The notes under the pieces were generated by a model. That model ran no database searches. It saw nothing but the letters and a program-made list of their open reading frames with translations, and had not been told where the DNA came from. DNA of 64,000 nucleotides, from NCBI GenBank assembly GCA_905233185.1, contig CAJODB010000003.1, forward strand, positions 1 to 64,000, read 5' to 3'. Each line of letters starts with the position of its first letter. Within the stretch, counting starts at the first letter, position 1. The DNA comes from an uncultured Alphaproteobacteria bacterium (lineage in GTDB: Bacteria > Pseudomonadota > Alphaproteobacteria > UBA3830). Shown in pieces: positions 7,194 through 17,485 of this stretch. Position numbers and translations under genes: made by a program.

Positions 7194-9326
7194 TTACCCA
7201 GCTGCAGGAGGTGGTAATGCGGCGACAAGTCTTATGGACGCCGTCAGCTCTTCCAACTGGAAGTGCGGTCTTAGGAATATCGTAGCTTTATACGATCCCG
7301 GTTTTCCTGGAACATCAAAAACATCTACACGAGCTTCACGCAAAGGATATCTTGCCTTCAAATCCTGGCTGGCCGTGTCATTCAACAATACATAGCTGGC
7401 AATCCAGTTGTTCAGATACATCGAAACATTGTCTTTTGTAAGGAACGAACCTATTTTATCTCTCATAATTGCTTTAATATAATGTGCGAATCTTGAGGCA
7501 GCCAGCAAGTATGGCAATCTTGCGCTCAAAGCTGCATTGGAGTTTGCCAAATCCGTGTTGTATACCTTCGGTTTTTGGGTCGTTTGACCTCCGAAAAACG
7601 CAGCATAGTCGGTTCCTTTACTGTGACACAATGCCAAGAAGCCCATATCACTCAATTCTTTCTCTCGACGATCGGTTATTGCTATTTCCGTCGGACATTT
7701 CAGAGCAATATCGCCGTCTGTTGTTTTGAAAGTGTACGCCGGAAGGCCTTCGACTAATCCTCCGCCCTCGACACCTCGTATTGCAGCAGGCCATTTGTAC
7801 AAAGCAAATGCATTTCCTATGCGTTGACCATATATGAAAGCAGCGTTTCCCCAACAAAATTGTGAATTGTCTGAACCATCAATCGTTTCAACGTAGTTCA
7901 AACCATCTACAGGTAGAGTATCTGGTCCATATGGAAGCCTCATCAATACCCTAGGCATTACTAAAGCTGCGTATCGAGAATCTTCTGTGTCTCTGAAAGA
8001 ACGCCATTTGATCATTTCGGTACTTTCAAAGATTTTTGCCAGGTCTCTAGGTTCTCCAAGATGTGAAAAACTGTTCATATCGAACATTCTCGGATGTGCT
8101 GCCGCGATAAACGGAGCATGAGCCGCTGCTGCAACATTCGAAATCTTTTCCAAGAGTAATATATCCTGAGGATGGCGAGTAAATTCGTAGCCACCAATCA
8201 AGCAGGAATACGGATGACCGCCAAAAGTGCCGTACTCTTCTTCGTAAACTTTCTTAAACAGTGCACTTTGATCGAATTCAACAGCATTTTCCAAATCAGT
8301 TAAAAGATCATGTTTAGAAACGTTCATTATGCGCAGTTTTAACTGTGTACTGGTTTCTGTGTTCATAACGAGGTAGTGCAATGCTCTCCAAGTTCCCTCT
8401 AGCTCTTGGAAAGCGGGGTTATGAAGAATCTCATTGATTTGCGAACTGAGTTGACTGTCTATTTCAGCAATCGCTTTTTCAACAAATACCAAAGGGTTTT
8501 TCATTGTTGTTACTTTTGCTGCTTCTATGCGAACCAACAATTCAACAAGCATATTACATGCATAGACTTCCGCTGACGGATCACGAGCGAGCTTGCCATC
8601 TGTGAACATTTCTTTCAAGATTTCTCGTGCTCCTGCTGGCGCTGTACCCGCAGCTGCAGCTCCATCTGCCGGTGCTGCTCCTGCTGGTGGTGTTGCTGTT
8701 CCTTGAGCTGCCGCACCTGTGTTTGCTGCCGGCTTTTCAGCTCCAGGATTGGCCGCATTTGTCTGTGCTGAGTCAGTTGCGGCAATCGTTGTTGCGAAAT
8801 CTGCAGTTACCGTCTGTTTATTAGCTTTTAAGAGGGCGTCAACCTGCTGTTTTAGCAAAGATTTCAAATCCGCATCTGCAACAACCTGCTTAATGAGGTC
8901 TTGCAATGGATCATTCCCTTCCATTTTTGCGACAAGGTCGGATAATTTTACTCGAGCTGTGTATATTTTGTTCAGTTTTGGTACCTGTTTCGCAATATTT
9001 ACTGGTCCAAAGTCATCCATGTGCTTGAAAAACAGCTCGGCGTTCAAATCTTCCGAACCATCTCCCAAAGTATCTTTAACCTGGATCGCAAGTCTTGGAT
9101 TCGTGGAGACCATATAATCAGGGAAGTTATCTCGATCTATCTCAACAAATTTTCGGAATTTTATAGGAGGAAGCGGATCCGTTGGCATTCCTGACAAATC
9201 AGCCATTATGCCTATAACGAACGGCAACTCCTTCATTACTATTGCGTTTCCAATTTCTACGTCATACGTGATTTGTACTCGAGGAGGACGAACCCTGTCT
9301 AATGTATGTTGTGTACTTTCAACCAT
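7194..9326 (-). CDS. tssB-tssC: Fused TssB-TssC type VI secretion sheath protein
   Basis: Encodes both contractile sheath subunits in one 710-residue chain. Residues 1-165 are TssB (VQITYDVEIGNAI, ELPFVIGIMADLSG). Residues 175-235 form a linker rich in Ala, Pro, Gly and Thr. Residues 240-710 are TssC (ELEGTWRALHYLVMNTETST, VEFDQSALFKKVYEEEYGTF, then HPQDILLLEKISNVAAAAHA). The two are normally separate genes of about 160 and 490 residues whose products interlock one to one, so the fusion keeps their ratio. The frame is open throughout with no stop at the junction. The ATG follows AGGGTAGT. Hcp-like genes follow directly; no tssK, tssM, vgrG or clpV lies in the window. Confidence 0.93.
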   Translation of the reverse strand: MVESTQHTLDRVRPPRVQITYDVEIGNAIVMKELPFVIGIMADLSGMPTDPLPPIKFRKFVEIDRDNFPDYMVSTNPRLAIQVKDTLGDGSEDLNAELFFKHMDDFGPVNIAKQVPKLNKIYTARVKLSDLVAKMEGNDPLQDLIKQVVADADLKSLLKQQVDALLKANKQTVTADFATTIAATDSAQTNAANPGAEKPAANTGAAAQGTATPPAGAAPADGAAAAGTAPAGAREILKEMFTDGKLARDPSAEVYACNMLVELLVRIEAAKVTTMKNPLVFVEKAIAEIDSQLSSQINEILHNPAFQELEGTWRALHYLVMNTETSTQLKLRIMNVSKHDLLTDLENAVEFDQSALFKKVYEEEYGTFGGHPYSCLIGGYEFTRHPQDILLLEKISNVAAAAHAPFIAAAHPRMFDMNSFSHLGEPRDLAKIFESTEMIKWRSFRDTEDSRYAALVMPRVLMRLPYGPDTLPVDGLNYVETIDGSDNSQFCWGNAAFIYGQRIGNAFALYKWPAAIRGVEGGGLVEGLPAYTFKTTDGDIALKCPTEIAITDRREKELSDMGFLALCHSKGTDYAAFFGGQTTQKPKVYNTDLANSNAALSARLPYLLAASRFAHYIKAIMRDKIGSFLTKDNVSMYLNNWIASYVLLNDTASQDLKARYPLREARVDVFDVPGKPGSYKATIFLRPHFQLEELTASIRLVAALPPPAAG

Positions 9327-9428
9327 AGCAACTACCCTTATTCTTAATAAAAGCGGTACTAAAACTATTACAGCTTTCTACTATTCTTGCTTCAGATTAA
9401 AACAAAATTATTTAAATGAAGTTAAAAT

Positions 9429-11474
9429 CTATAAAAAAGTTAGGGGATCAACATCTATTTGTATTTTTATATTTTTTGGTGATTTTTGAGATAAAATCCA
9501 ACTTTTGATAACTTTGCTTAATGCAATTTTTTTTGAGGACTTGAGCAAAATTCGCCAGCGAGTTCTTCCGCGCAGCAAAAAAAGAGGCGCTGGAGCAGGT
9601 CCTAAAATCGAAACTTCACTTTTTGGAAATGAAGAAACTAGCTTTTTTGCAGTTTTCTCTGTGAGCTCTTTGTTTGTTCCTGAAACAATTACGGATGCAA
9701 ATTTTGTAAATGGTGGTAATCCGTTTTTTTCTCTCGATGAAATTTCCAATTCTATAAACTTCTGGATGCTGTTCGATTTTAGAGCAGAATATAAGGAGTG
9801 CTCAGGATTAAACGTTTGAATGAGAATTTTTCCCGGTTTCTCTGCTCTTCCTGCACGTCCTGCAACTTGTTGAATCAGTTGGTATGTTTTTTCCGATGAC
9901 CTTAAATCTGCGCAATTCAGTCCCAAATCTCCATCAACAACTCCAACCAATGTTATATTTGGAAAATGATGACCTTTAGCAAGTATTTGCGTACCTATTA
10001 TTATATTTGCTTCATTATTTAGGATCTTTTCGCGCAATTCTGTTACGCTTTTTTCTGAATATACATTGTCAGACGAAACAAGAATAATTTTTGCCGATGG
10101 AATTCTTTGGGATAATTCTTCATGTATTCGTTCAACTCCGGGACCAAATTGAATATATGTATCTTCGGCATCGCAACATTGGCATTTTTTCGGTATATTT
10201 GTTTTATATCCACAGTAGTGACATACAACTTTATCTATATTCTTATGATATACCAGCCAACTGGCACAATTTGGACAGGAAATTTTTATTCCGCATGATT
10301 TGCATAATGTTATGGGAGAATATCCCCGACGGTTTAAATAAATAAGTGATTGTTCTCCCTTATCAATCGTCTTTTTTATCGCTTCCATAAGATTCGGTGA
10401 TATGAAATTCCCATTAAACTTACATTGCCGCATATCTATTAAATCTATTGGTACAGATTTTGCAGAACCGAATCTGTTTTTTATAAATGCATAACCGTAT
10501 TTGTTATTCTGAGCATTAATATAACTTTCTAAAGATGGCGTTGCTGAAGAAAGTATTACAGGAATCTTTTTTATATGTCCCAAAACTATAGACATATCAC
10601 GTGCATTATAAAATCCGCCTTCTTCTTGTTTATAAGAAGAGTCGTGTTCTTCATCGACAATAATTATTCCGAGATTTTTAAATGGTAAAAAAAGAGCGGA
10701 TCGAGTGCCTATTACTATGTACTTTTCACCTGATATAGCTTTCAGCCAAGCAGTCTTTCTGTTCTTTGGAGTGATATTTGAATTCCAAATTATTGGTTTA
10801 ATGCCGAAATATTTCTCTATTCTACTTGATAGTTGCGAAGTAAGCGCGATTTCTGGAAGCAAAATTAAAATCTGTTTTTCTTGTTCCAAAATATCCCGAA
10901 TAACCGATAAATATACTTCTGTTTTTCCCGAACCTGTTACTCCTTGCAGCAAAAAAGGCTTATTGTTGTTTGATTTGATCTTCTCGTAAGCTGTTTGTTG
11001 TTCTGTGTTTAAGATTATAGAAGAGCATTTTGTTGTCTTCTCTGTTTTTTGCGGCTCTTCTTTATGTTGTACTTCTTTTTTTACTTTTCTTTTTTGCTCC
11101 TGAAATATGCTTTTCTCGCATAAAATCATTTTGAGTACGTTTCCTTTTGGAATTAAAGTATAAGAAGCAACCCAATTTAAAAATTCCAGATACGTTTTTC
11201 CTATATTAATGTCATATTTTTTATATACATCTTTGAGTGCTATATCACTTTTTTGTGCATATCCAATAACTAACCCAATAATTTTTCGATTTCCGAAAGG
11301 AACTTCAACAACATCTCCGATTTCTAAAGTATATTTCGATAAATACATAAACGCATTATCAAAAGGACCGACAGGAAGAACTTCGACTATTATTGTAGTG
11401 CTATCAATATTATTGTTACCGCTTAAGTTATTTTTATCGTTGCTGTTTAAATCAGATACGGCATCAATCCTCAT
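9429..11474 (-). CDS. priA: Primosomal protein N' (PriA helicase)
   Basis: Restarts stalled replication forks as a 3'-5' superfamily-2 helicase that loads the primosome. An N-terminal DNA-binding domain is followed by Walker A (GVTGSGKTE), Walker B (DEEHDSSYKQEE), and eight paired zinc-binding Cys (CKSC, CPNC, CHYC, CQCC). The later motif QQVAGRAGRAE is also present. With 681 residues it is slightly shorter than the E. coli protein. ATG 11474 after GGGGGA was chosen over TTG 11501. It overlaps the end of the upstream SH3-protein gene by eleven bases, so the two are probably co-transcribed. Confidence 0.93.
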   Translation of the reverse strand: MRIDAVSDLNSNDKNNLSGNNNIDSTTIIVEVLPVGPFDNAFMYLSKYTLEIGDVVEVPFGNRKIIGLVIGYAQKSDIALKDVYKKYDINIGKTYLEFLNWVASYTLIPKGNVLKMILCEKSIFQEQKRKVKKEVQHKEEPQKTEKTTKCSSIILNTEQQTAYEKIKSNNNKPFLLQGVTGSGKTEVYLSVIRDILEQEKQILILLPEIALTSQLSSRIEKYFGIKPIIWNSNITPKNRKTAWLKAISGEKYIVIGTRSALFLPFKNLGIIIVDEEHDSSYKQEEGGFYNARDMSIVLGHIKKIPVILSSATPSLESYINAQNNKYGYAFIKNRFGSAKSVPIDLIDMRQCKFNGNFISPNLMEAIKKTIDKGEQSLIYLNRRGYSPITLCKSCGIKISCPNCASWLVYHKNIDKVVCHYCGYKTNIPKKCQCCDAEDTYIQFGPGVERIHEELSQRIPSAKIILVSSDNVYSEKSVTELREKILNNEANIIIGTQILAKGHHFPNITLVGVVDGDLGLNCADLRSSEKTYQLIQQVAGRAGRAEKPGKILIQTFNPEHSLYSALKSNSIQKFIELEISSREKNGLPPFTKFASVIVSGTNKELTEKTAKKLVSSFPKSEVSILGPAPAPLFLLRGRTRWRILLKSSKKIALSKVIKSWILSQKSPKNIKIQIDVDPLTFL

Positions 11475-11916
11475 TAATCCCCCAGAGGAATTTTTTTTCA
11501 ATCCAGCCTTTCTGATTATTTATATCTGCTTTTACAAAATCACCATCTCTTTTTAAAATACGAACAACAACGCCTTTTTCAATCTTTGCGATCGGATGTT
11601 TTTTAGAGGCATGTCTGTACATAATCGCATAATTTTCGGTCACAATTGCGGAGCTTTTACGAGATATCATATTTTTGTGAACCCAGCCGACTGTTCCGTC
11701 AATGAATTTTACTTTTCTCCATTGATCGAACTCTGCCATTAGAATCATAGGTAGATTAGCTCGCATAAAAACCCAGGCTATGGGGTATTCTTTGCCGGGA
11801 CCTACTCGCATATTTACTTCGGATGATTTTAAGCTAACAAAAAGATCTGTCGCTTGTAATGAAAACGGCGAAATAACAATCAGAAAAAAAATAAACTTGG
11901 CAAGAACCTTATTCAT
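11464..11916 (-). CDS. Secreted bacterial SH3-domain protein
   Basis: A 150-residue exported protein with a clear Sec signal (FIFFLIVISPFSLQA). Two SH3-type repeats follow. The first has VNMRVGPGKEYPIAWVF and ends WRKVKFIDGTVGWVHKNMIS. The second ends with GDFVKADINNQKGWIEKKFL. Such domains usually bind cell-wall peptides or metal ions in the periplasm, and the pattern matches alphaproteobacterial SH3_4 proteins. The specific role is unknown. The gene lies just upstream of and overlaps priA. Confidence 0.8.
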   Translation of the reverse strand: MNKVLAKFIFFLIVISPFSLQATDLFVSLKSSEVNMRVGPGKEYPIAWVFMRANLPMILMAEFDQWRKVKFIDGTVGWVHKNMISRKSSAIVTENYAIMYRHASKKHPIAKIEKGVVVRILKRDGDFVKADINNQKGWIEKKFLWGINED

Positions 11917-11960
11917 TCATAATATCAATCGCATTGAACAGCGCCATATAATACAACTGT

Positions 11961-12164
11961 TCAGATCGCTTGGGAAGATAATGCTCCTATTTTATGAAGA
12001 GCGCGACGATTCTTTGTTTCTTCTCTGGTACAGGCGATTAATTCAGCTCTGCAACTTTTTAATTTTCTTAATTCTTTGATATCTTCTTTATCTTGCACGA
12101 TCATGCTGCTTAATTTGATTTCAACCAAATCAAGTAAAATCTCTAAAGATTGTCTGGATAACAT
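11961..12164 (-). CDS. Conserved small protein of unknown function
   Basis: A 67-residue protein, mostly helical and charged: RQSLEILLDLVEIKLS, then VQDKEDIKELRKLKSCRAEL. No function is recognised. Short proteins of this kind occur beside ruvX in other alphaproteobacteria as far as I recall, which is weak support. The ribosome-binding site is poor. It lies divergent to ruvX and upstream of the SH3-priA pair. Confidence 0.5.
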   Translation of the reverse strand: MLSRQSLEILLDLVEIKLSSMIVQDKEDIKELRKLKSCRAELIACTREETKNRRALHKIGALSSQAI

Positions 12165-12223
12165 GATAATACTACGTCCCTACACTTACACTAATAACCA
12201 ATTTGCATTATTATCTTAAGATC

Positions 12224-12760
12224 ATGAATAAAGAGTTAAATAACATAATTTTTTTAAAAGACTTATCCGAAATAAATATTTCTGACATTATTTCAGCAAA
12301 AGGAAGCATTGTCGGACTGGATGTAGGCGACAAAACTGTTGGAGTTTCCATTTCAGACAGAAGAATAAAAATCGCAAGTTCAATTGCGGTTATAATGAGA
12401 AGAAATGTTGATGTTGATTGCGCAAAATTATTTACATATATTAAACCGTATAATCCAAAGGCTATCATTTTTGGTTGGCCTTTACAAATGGACGGTCAAC
12501 CGAGTAAACAGTGCGCAAAAAATTTGGAATTTATAGAACATTTTCGGGAATTTTTGCATGTTTCTGAAAATAATCAAATGCAAGATATTATTTTTTCGAA
12601 ATGGGATGAAAGGTTTTCTACAAAAGTTATAGATAATATTATGATCGAAGCGGATTTATCGCGTAAAAGAAGAAAAGAAGTCATTGATAAAACTGCCGCT
12701 GTTTATATTTTGCAAGGAGCAATCGATTTTTTGAACAGAAATGTAAGAGGTACTATATGA
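12224..12760 (+). CDS. ruvX: Holliday junction resolvase-like / pre-16S rRNA nuclease
   Basis: YqgF/RuvX nuclease with an RNase-H-like fold, needed for the last steps of 16S rRNA 5' maturation. Motifs seen are IVGLDVGDKTVGVSISD (first catalytic Asp), IIFGWPLQMDG, WDERFST and the late DKTAAVYILQ with its Asp. The 178 residues include an N-terminal stretch of about 35 longer than the usual 140. ATG 12224 was taken over TTG 12203. The stop overlaps the next gene as ATGA, so the two are translationally coupled. Confidence 0.88.
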   Translation: MNKELNNIIFLKDLSEINISDIISAKGSIVGLDVGDKTVGVSISDRRIKIASSIAVIMRRNVDVDCAKLFTYIKPYNPKAIIFGWPLQMDGQPSKQCAKNLEFIEHFREFLHVSENNQMQDIIFSKWDERFSTKVIDNIMIEADLSRKRRKEVIDKTAAVYILQGAIDFLNRNVRGTI

Positions 12761-14346
12761 ATTTTTATGTGAATAAGTATGTATCTTTTCTTGGGCTTAT
12801 TTTGGCGATTTCGATTCTTCTAATTTCACCTGATATTCTGTTTTCTTTCTTCAGCGATTCGTTTGCGATTTCAAAAAATATAGCTTCTCTCGATTTTATT
12901 GTTGCTGTATCTATAGTTTTTTTAATAAACAGAAGTAAAAAATTTGCAATTGCTCTTTTGCTTTTTTTCTCGATTATTCAATTCGCTCAATTTTGTAATA
13001 TAAAATATTTCGGAACATTAATTTCTCCTTCTTCTATTTATTTAATGACAAAAGAGATATCAGATGTATTTGAAGAAGCAACTTATGTTTTTTGGAATTA
13101 TATCTATTTGTTGCTGGTAATTGTTTTCCCGTTTTTTGGTGTTTTCAAAATATCATTTAGTAAATTCGCAAAAAAGTACAAGTGCAAATCTATTTATACA
13201 TTTTCCGTATTTCTTTTGGCGGTTGTTCTACCCTTACTTTATTGCGGCAATTATGTTCCCAATGGGATCAAGTTTTCTTTAGAAAATTCTGTGAGAACTT
13301 TAATCGGTTATGCAGATATAATTACTACAAATCAAACTTTTAAAAACTACAAACCATATTCTGTTGAAAAGATAAAAAACATAACAGAACCGATAACAAT
13401 AGTTTATATATTGGGCGAAAGTACAAACTACGATCACATGTCATTATTTGGGTATAAAGAAGATACTACTCCACAGCTTAAAAAATTAGCCCAAGCTCCA
13501 AATTTTTACTATACAAAAGGAATTGCAGGGGCGATTACAACGATTGCTTCATGCAAATTTATGCTGAACGCGATAAGAGAGCCAGATAATGTAAAAGAAA
13601 CGTCCGTTGATACAACGAATCTGTTCAGACTTGCGAAGCAAAACGGTTTTAAAACTTTTTATATCTCTGCACAAAAGTCAGATCTTCTCGCATCTATAGG
13701 AGGTGTCCCTTATATAGATGTTTTAATTACTCGCGAACAATATCCAACGCAGTTTAGCAGAAAAAGAGACAGTTTTTTATTCGAAATTTTAAAAGAGCAA
13801 AACTTTGCAGAAAGAAATTTCGTTGTTATTCATCAAAGATGTATTCATTCTCCATACACAAAAACTGTTCCGAAATCATTTATTGCATCGAAAAAGTTTA
13901 TATCCGATAAAAATAAAACAATAAACGAATACAATGCTGCGATTTTTTATAATGACTCAATAATTTCAGGACTATTTAATATTTTTAATAAGCAAGAAGG
14001 AAGATATTATATATTTTTTGCATCAGATCATAACGAATTAATGGGAAAAAACGGTCTGTGGGGCCATGGAAATTTGAATGCTGAAATTGCACAAATTCCG
14101 GTACTGATTCAGAGTAATGATTTAGTATTTTTACAGAGAATAAAAAAGATTTTCGCAATAACTCATTACGATATATGTATTGCAATCGCAAACTTGCTTG
14201 GCTTTACAATAAAAAATCCGAACGAAAAAGATGATAAAGAAAAAGATATTTATTACATTAACGGTGTCGATTATATCGGCAGATGTGGTTTTATAAAATT
14301 TCGTAAAGATTATAAAAACAAAAAGATAAAATATTTAACTGATTAA
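12757..14346 (+). CDS. Phosphoethanolamine transferase (sulfatase fold)
   Basis: Probable inner-membrane enzyme that moves phosphoethanolamine from phosphatidylethanolamine to lipid A or LPS core. About five N-terminal membrane helices (residues 5-165) precede a periplasmic alkaline-phosphatase-like domain. Motifs are ILGESTNYDHMSLFGY (nucleophile region), IHQRCIHSPY, FFASDHNELMGKNG and WGHGN, which carry metal ligands. The overall order is that of EptA/CptA proteins (529 residues, usual 500-580). The start overlaps the ruvX stop. With kdsA and lptE it indicates an LPS-bearing envelope, and the modification may give resistance to cationic peptides in the host. Confidence 0.82.
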   Translation: MNFYVNKYVSFLGLILAISILLISPDILFSFFSDSFAISKNIASLDFIVAVSIVFLINRSKKFAIALLLFFSIIQFAQFCNIKYFGTLISPSSIYLMTKEISDVFEEATYVFWNYIYLLLVIVFPFFGVFKISFSKFAKKYKCKSIYTFSVFLLAVVLPLLYCGNYVPNGIKFSLENSVRTLIGYADIITTNQTFKNYKPYSVEKIKNITEPITIVYILGESTNYDHMSLFGYKEDTTPQLKKLAQAPNFYYTKGIAGAITTIASCKFMLNAIREPDNVKETSVDTTNLFRLAKQNGFKTFYISAQKSDLLASIGGVPYIDVLITREQYPTQFSRKRDSFLFEILKEQNFAERNFVVIHQRCIHSPYTKTVPKSFIASKKFISDKNKTINEYNAAIFYNDSIISGLFNIFNKQEGRYYIFFASDHNELMGKNGLWGHGNLNAEIAQIPVLIQSNDLVFLQRIKKIFAITHYDICIAIANLLGFTIKNPNEKDDKEKDIYYINGVDYIGRCGFIKFRKDYKNKKIKYLTD

Positions 14347-14412
14347 GCCCGTATGCTAAAATAAAAAAAATAACATGTACGAGATAATTATCGGTTTTCT
14401 TGGAGAATACTT

Positions 14413-17001
14413 ATGTCATTGGATATATCCGAAATAACTCCTTATAACTTTTCTGTTGTAGAAAAGAAGTGGCAAGAATTTTGGGAAAAAAATCGGACTT
14501 TTAAATCTTCATTCGATCAGAAAAAGCCAAAATGTTATGTTTTGGAAATGTTTATGTATCCTTCCGGAAAGGTACATATCGGGCATGTAAGAAACTATAC
14601 TATCGGTGATATTATTTCGCGTTTTAAACGAGCGAATGGCTTTTCGGTTTTACATCCTGTTGGTTGGGACGCGTTTGGGCTTCCGGCAGAAAATGCTGCA
14701 TTAAAAAACAAAAGACATCCGAAAGAATGGACATACCAAAATATTCAAACCATGAAGAAGCAAATTGAATCTTTGGGATTTTCTTATGATTGGGAACGCG
14801 AGTTTGCAACTTGCGATGAAAAATATTATGCGTATCAACAGAAAATCTTTCTTGAATTTTATAAAAAAGGATTAATTTATAGAAAAGAATCCGAAGTAAA
14901 TTGGGATCCTATTGATCAATGTGTACTTGCGAATGAACAAGTGATTGATGGTAAAGGTTGGAGATCCGGAGCTATAGTTGAAAAGAAAATGCTTTCACAA
15001 TGGTTCATAAAAATCACGAACTTTGCTGAAGAATTACTTTCTGAAATTGATAATTTGGATGGTTGGCCTGAAAAAGTACGGACTATGCAAAAAAATTGGA
15101 TCGGCAAGTCTGAAGGTTGTTCTATAAAATTCAAAAGCAGCATGGGCGATGATATCATCGTATTTTCTACACGGCCTGACACGATATTTGGAGCAACTTT
15201 TGTGGCGATTTCTCCAGGTCATGAAATATCCAAAAAACTTGCAGAAAGAGATAAAAAGATTAAAGAATTTCTGGAGAGTGTAAAATCTGGATCGACATCA
15301 GTAGAAGCTCGAGAAAAGCAAGATAAACTCGGAATTAATACCGGCATAACAGTTGATCATCCGTTTTTGGATAAAAAGCTTCCTGTATTTATCGCAAATT
15401 TTGTTTTGATGGATTATGGAACAGGTGCGATCTTCGCTACTCCGGCACATGACGAACGCGATTACGATTTCGCAGTGAAATATAATCTGCCAATCATAAA
15501 AGTAATTGAAACGGATGAAGGCACAGAAGAAAATAAGAAACTGCCATATACAGGCGATGGCGTTATTGTTGAATCCGATTTTCTCAATGGTTTTAGAGTT
15601 GCCGAAGCTAAAAAGAAGGCAATAGATAAACTATGCGAAATGGGTATTGGCGAACGCAAAATATTTTATAAATTGCGAGATTGGGGGGTATCTCGTCAAC
15701 GTTATTGGGGTTGCCCTATTCCTATTGTACATTGTGGTAAATGCGGAATAGTTCCACTTCCTGAAAGTGCTCTGCCTGTTTTACTGCCTGAAGATGTTTC
15801 ATTTGATAAAACAGGAAATCCTCTAGATTTGCATCCGACTTGGAAGGATGTAACTTGCCCTATCTGTGGCGAAAAAGCGCATAGAGAAACGGATACATTA
15901 GATACTTTCGTCGATTCATCTTGGTATTTTCTGAGATTTTGCGTTGATGATCCGAAAAATCCAGATTTGTTAAGTGAGAAAGATATCGCAGAATGGATGC
16001 CGGTTGATCAATATATAGGCGGTGTGGAACATGCAATATTGCATTTGCTTTATGCAAGATTTTTTACGAAAGCTTTGGCTGAATGTGGATTTACGAAAAT
16101 ACGAGAGCCATTCAAAAACTTATTTACGCAGGGAATGGTTTGCAACAATACATATAAATTAGAAAGTGGAGATTGGGTATTTCCATCTCAAGTAAAGAAG
16201 AACGAAAATGGCTCATATGAATTAATTGAAACGGGTGAAAAAGTCATCGTTGGTCGTACCGAAAAAATGAGTAAGTCGAAAAAAAACGTTGTGGATCCTG
16301 ATGAAATTATCTCAACTTATGGAACTGATGCTCTCCGTTTATTTGTTGTTTCTGATACACCTCCAGAGCGAGATTTTCCATGGTCTGATGAAGGCTTAGA
16401 AGGTTGTTGGAGATTTATGAATCGTTTATGGCGTCTATTTGTATATACTCAGGCAAACGGTGTTTGCTCTACAAAATGTTCTGAAAAAATCGAATATGAA
16501 AAACTACAAACAAATATCCAAAAGATGTATAAGAATTATCATCTTACGATCAAGAATGTAACCGAAGCGTTAGAAGATCGCGCGATGAACAAAGCCGTTG
16601 CGTATATTCGAGAATTAGTAAACGTTTTATATATGAATCTCGAAGATATAAAAAATAATCTTTCTGTATTTTCTATTGTAATAAGAGATTTAATAAAAAT
16701 ATTGGCGCCAATCTCTCCTCATATTTGCGAAGAAGTATGGCAGATGCTCGGATTTGATGGTTTAGTCTCCGAAAGTCAGTGGCCAACATATGATACTAAG
16801 TATGTCGCGGTTGAAATGATTAATCTGCCGATTCAAGTGAATGGAAAATTGCGTGGAACTATAGATGTAAGAGTAGATGAAAGCGAAGAAATAATTTTTG
16901 AAAAGGCTTTAATCTTGCAGACCGTACAAAATGCTATCGCAGGTAAAACCATTAGAAAAAAGGTATTTGTAAAAGGAAAGATTATAAACTTTGTTGTGTA
17001 A
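14413..17001 (+). CDS. leuS: Leucyl-tRNA synthetase
   Basis: Class I synthetase that charges tRNA-Leu. The HIGH motif is [17 protein letters not shown] and the KMSKS loop is [15 protein letters not shown]. The editing domain is intact, with [11 protein letters not shown] and the Asp in [12 protein letters not shown]. Length is 862, normal for bacteria. The ATG follows TTGGAGA. It heads a tight run with lptE and holA, a typical alphaproteobacterial order. Confidence 0.97.
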   Translation: MSLDISEITPYNFSVVEKKWQEFWEKNRTFKSSFDQKKPKCYVLEMFMYPSGKVHIGHVRNYTIGDIISRFKRANGFSVLHPVGWDAFGLPAENAALKNKRHPKEWTYQNIQTMKKQIESLGFSYDWEREFATCDEKYYAYQQKIFLEFYKKGLIYRKESEVNWDPIDQCVLANEQVIDGKGWRSGAIVEKKMLSQWFIKITNFAEELLSEIDNLDGWPEKVRTMQKNWIGKSEGCSIKFKSSMGDDIIVFSTRPDTIFGATFVAISPGHEISKKLAERDKKIKEFLESVKSGSTSVEAREKQDKLGINTGITVDHPFLDKKLPVFIANFVLMDYGTGAIFATPAHDERDYDFAVKYNLPIIKVIETDEGTEENKKLPYTGDGVIVESDFLNGFRVAEAKKKAIDKLCEMGIGERKIFYKLRDWGVSRQRYWGCPIPIVHCGKCGIVPLPESALPVLLPEDVSFDKTGNPLDLHPTWKDVTCPICGEKAHRETDTLDTFVDSSWYFLRFCVDDPKNPDLLSEKDIAEWMPVDQYIGGVEHAILHLLYARFFTKALAECGFTKIREPFKNLFTQGMVCNNTYKLESGDWVFPSQVKKNENGSYELIETGEKVIVGRTEKMSKSKKNVVDPDEIISTYGTDALRLFVVSDTPPERDFPWSDEGLEGCWRFMNRLWRLFVYTQANGVCSTKCSEKIEYEKLQTNIQKMYKNYHLTIKNVTEALEDRAMNKAVAYIRELVNVLYMNLEDIKNNLSVFSIVIRDLIKILAPISPHICEEVWQMLGFDGLVSESQWPTYDTKYVAVEMINLPIQVNGKLRGTIDVRVDESEEIIFEKALILQTVQNAIAGKTIRKKVFVKGKIINFVV

Positions 17002-17485
17002 TTGTAATAGATTTTTATGCAGCGTAATATTTTTAACGCTGTTTATTTCAGGGTGTTCTGTCAGGCCATTATATGATGATGCTACATCGTGTAATGAAAA
17101 ACCGTCTCGTATAAAAGTAGATGTGATAGCAAACCGAGATGGGCAGAAGTTGCGTTCTTATTTGATTGATTATCTCAGAGATATTAATTTTACTGATCAG
17201 AAGTTGCGGCTTACAGTTACATTGAGCACTATAGAAAAATCATTTGCGCTTGATGATACAGGAGCTGCTCATAGACTTTTGTCTACTTCAACAGCAAAAG
17301 TAATATTAAAAAATGAGAATAAAAAAATCATAATGGATAAAAATGTATCTATGTCTACTACATACAATATTGCTCGTGCGCAAGGTGAAGTTATGTTGTC
17401 ATTATATGGTCGAATAAATTCTGCTTTGCTAAAAGAACTTGCGCGAAGAATAGTAGAAAATATCAAAATGAATTTGGAAAAATGA
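16991..17485 (+). CDS. lptE: LPS-assembly lipoprotein LptE-like
   Basis: Outer-membrane lipoprotein that plugs LptD during LPS export. A lipoprotein signal ends in the lipobox LFISGC, followed by SVRPLYDD, a usual LptE beginning. The rest (164 residues in all) is poorly conserved, as is normal for this family. The position between leuS and holA is the strongest support. The start is uncertain: TTG at 16991 or 16994, after AAAGGAAAG, overlapping leuS. The end overlaps holA by four bases. Confidence 0.75.
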   Translation: MLCNCNRFLCSVIFLTLFISGCSVRPLYDDATSCNEKPSRIKVDVIANRDGQKLRSYLIDYLRDINFTDQKLRLTVTLSTIEKSFALDDTGAAHRLLSTSTAKVILKNENKKIIMDKNVSMSTTYNIARAQGEVMLSLYGRINSALLKELARRIVENIKMNLEK

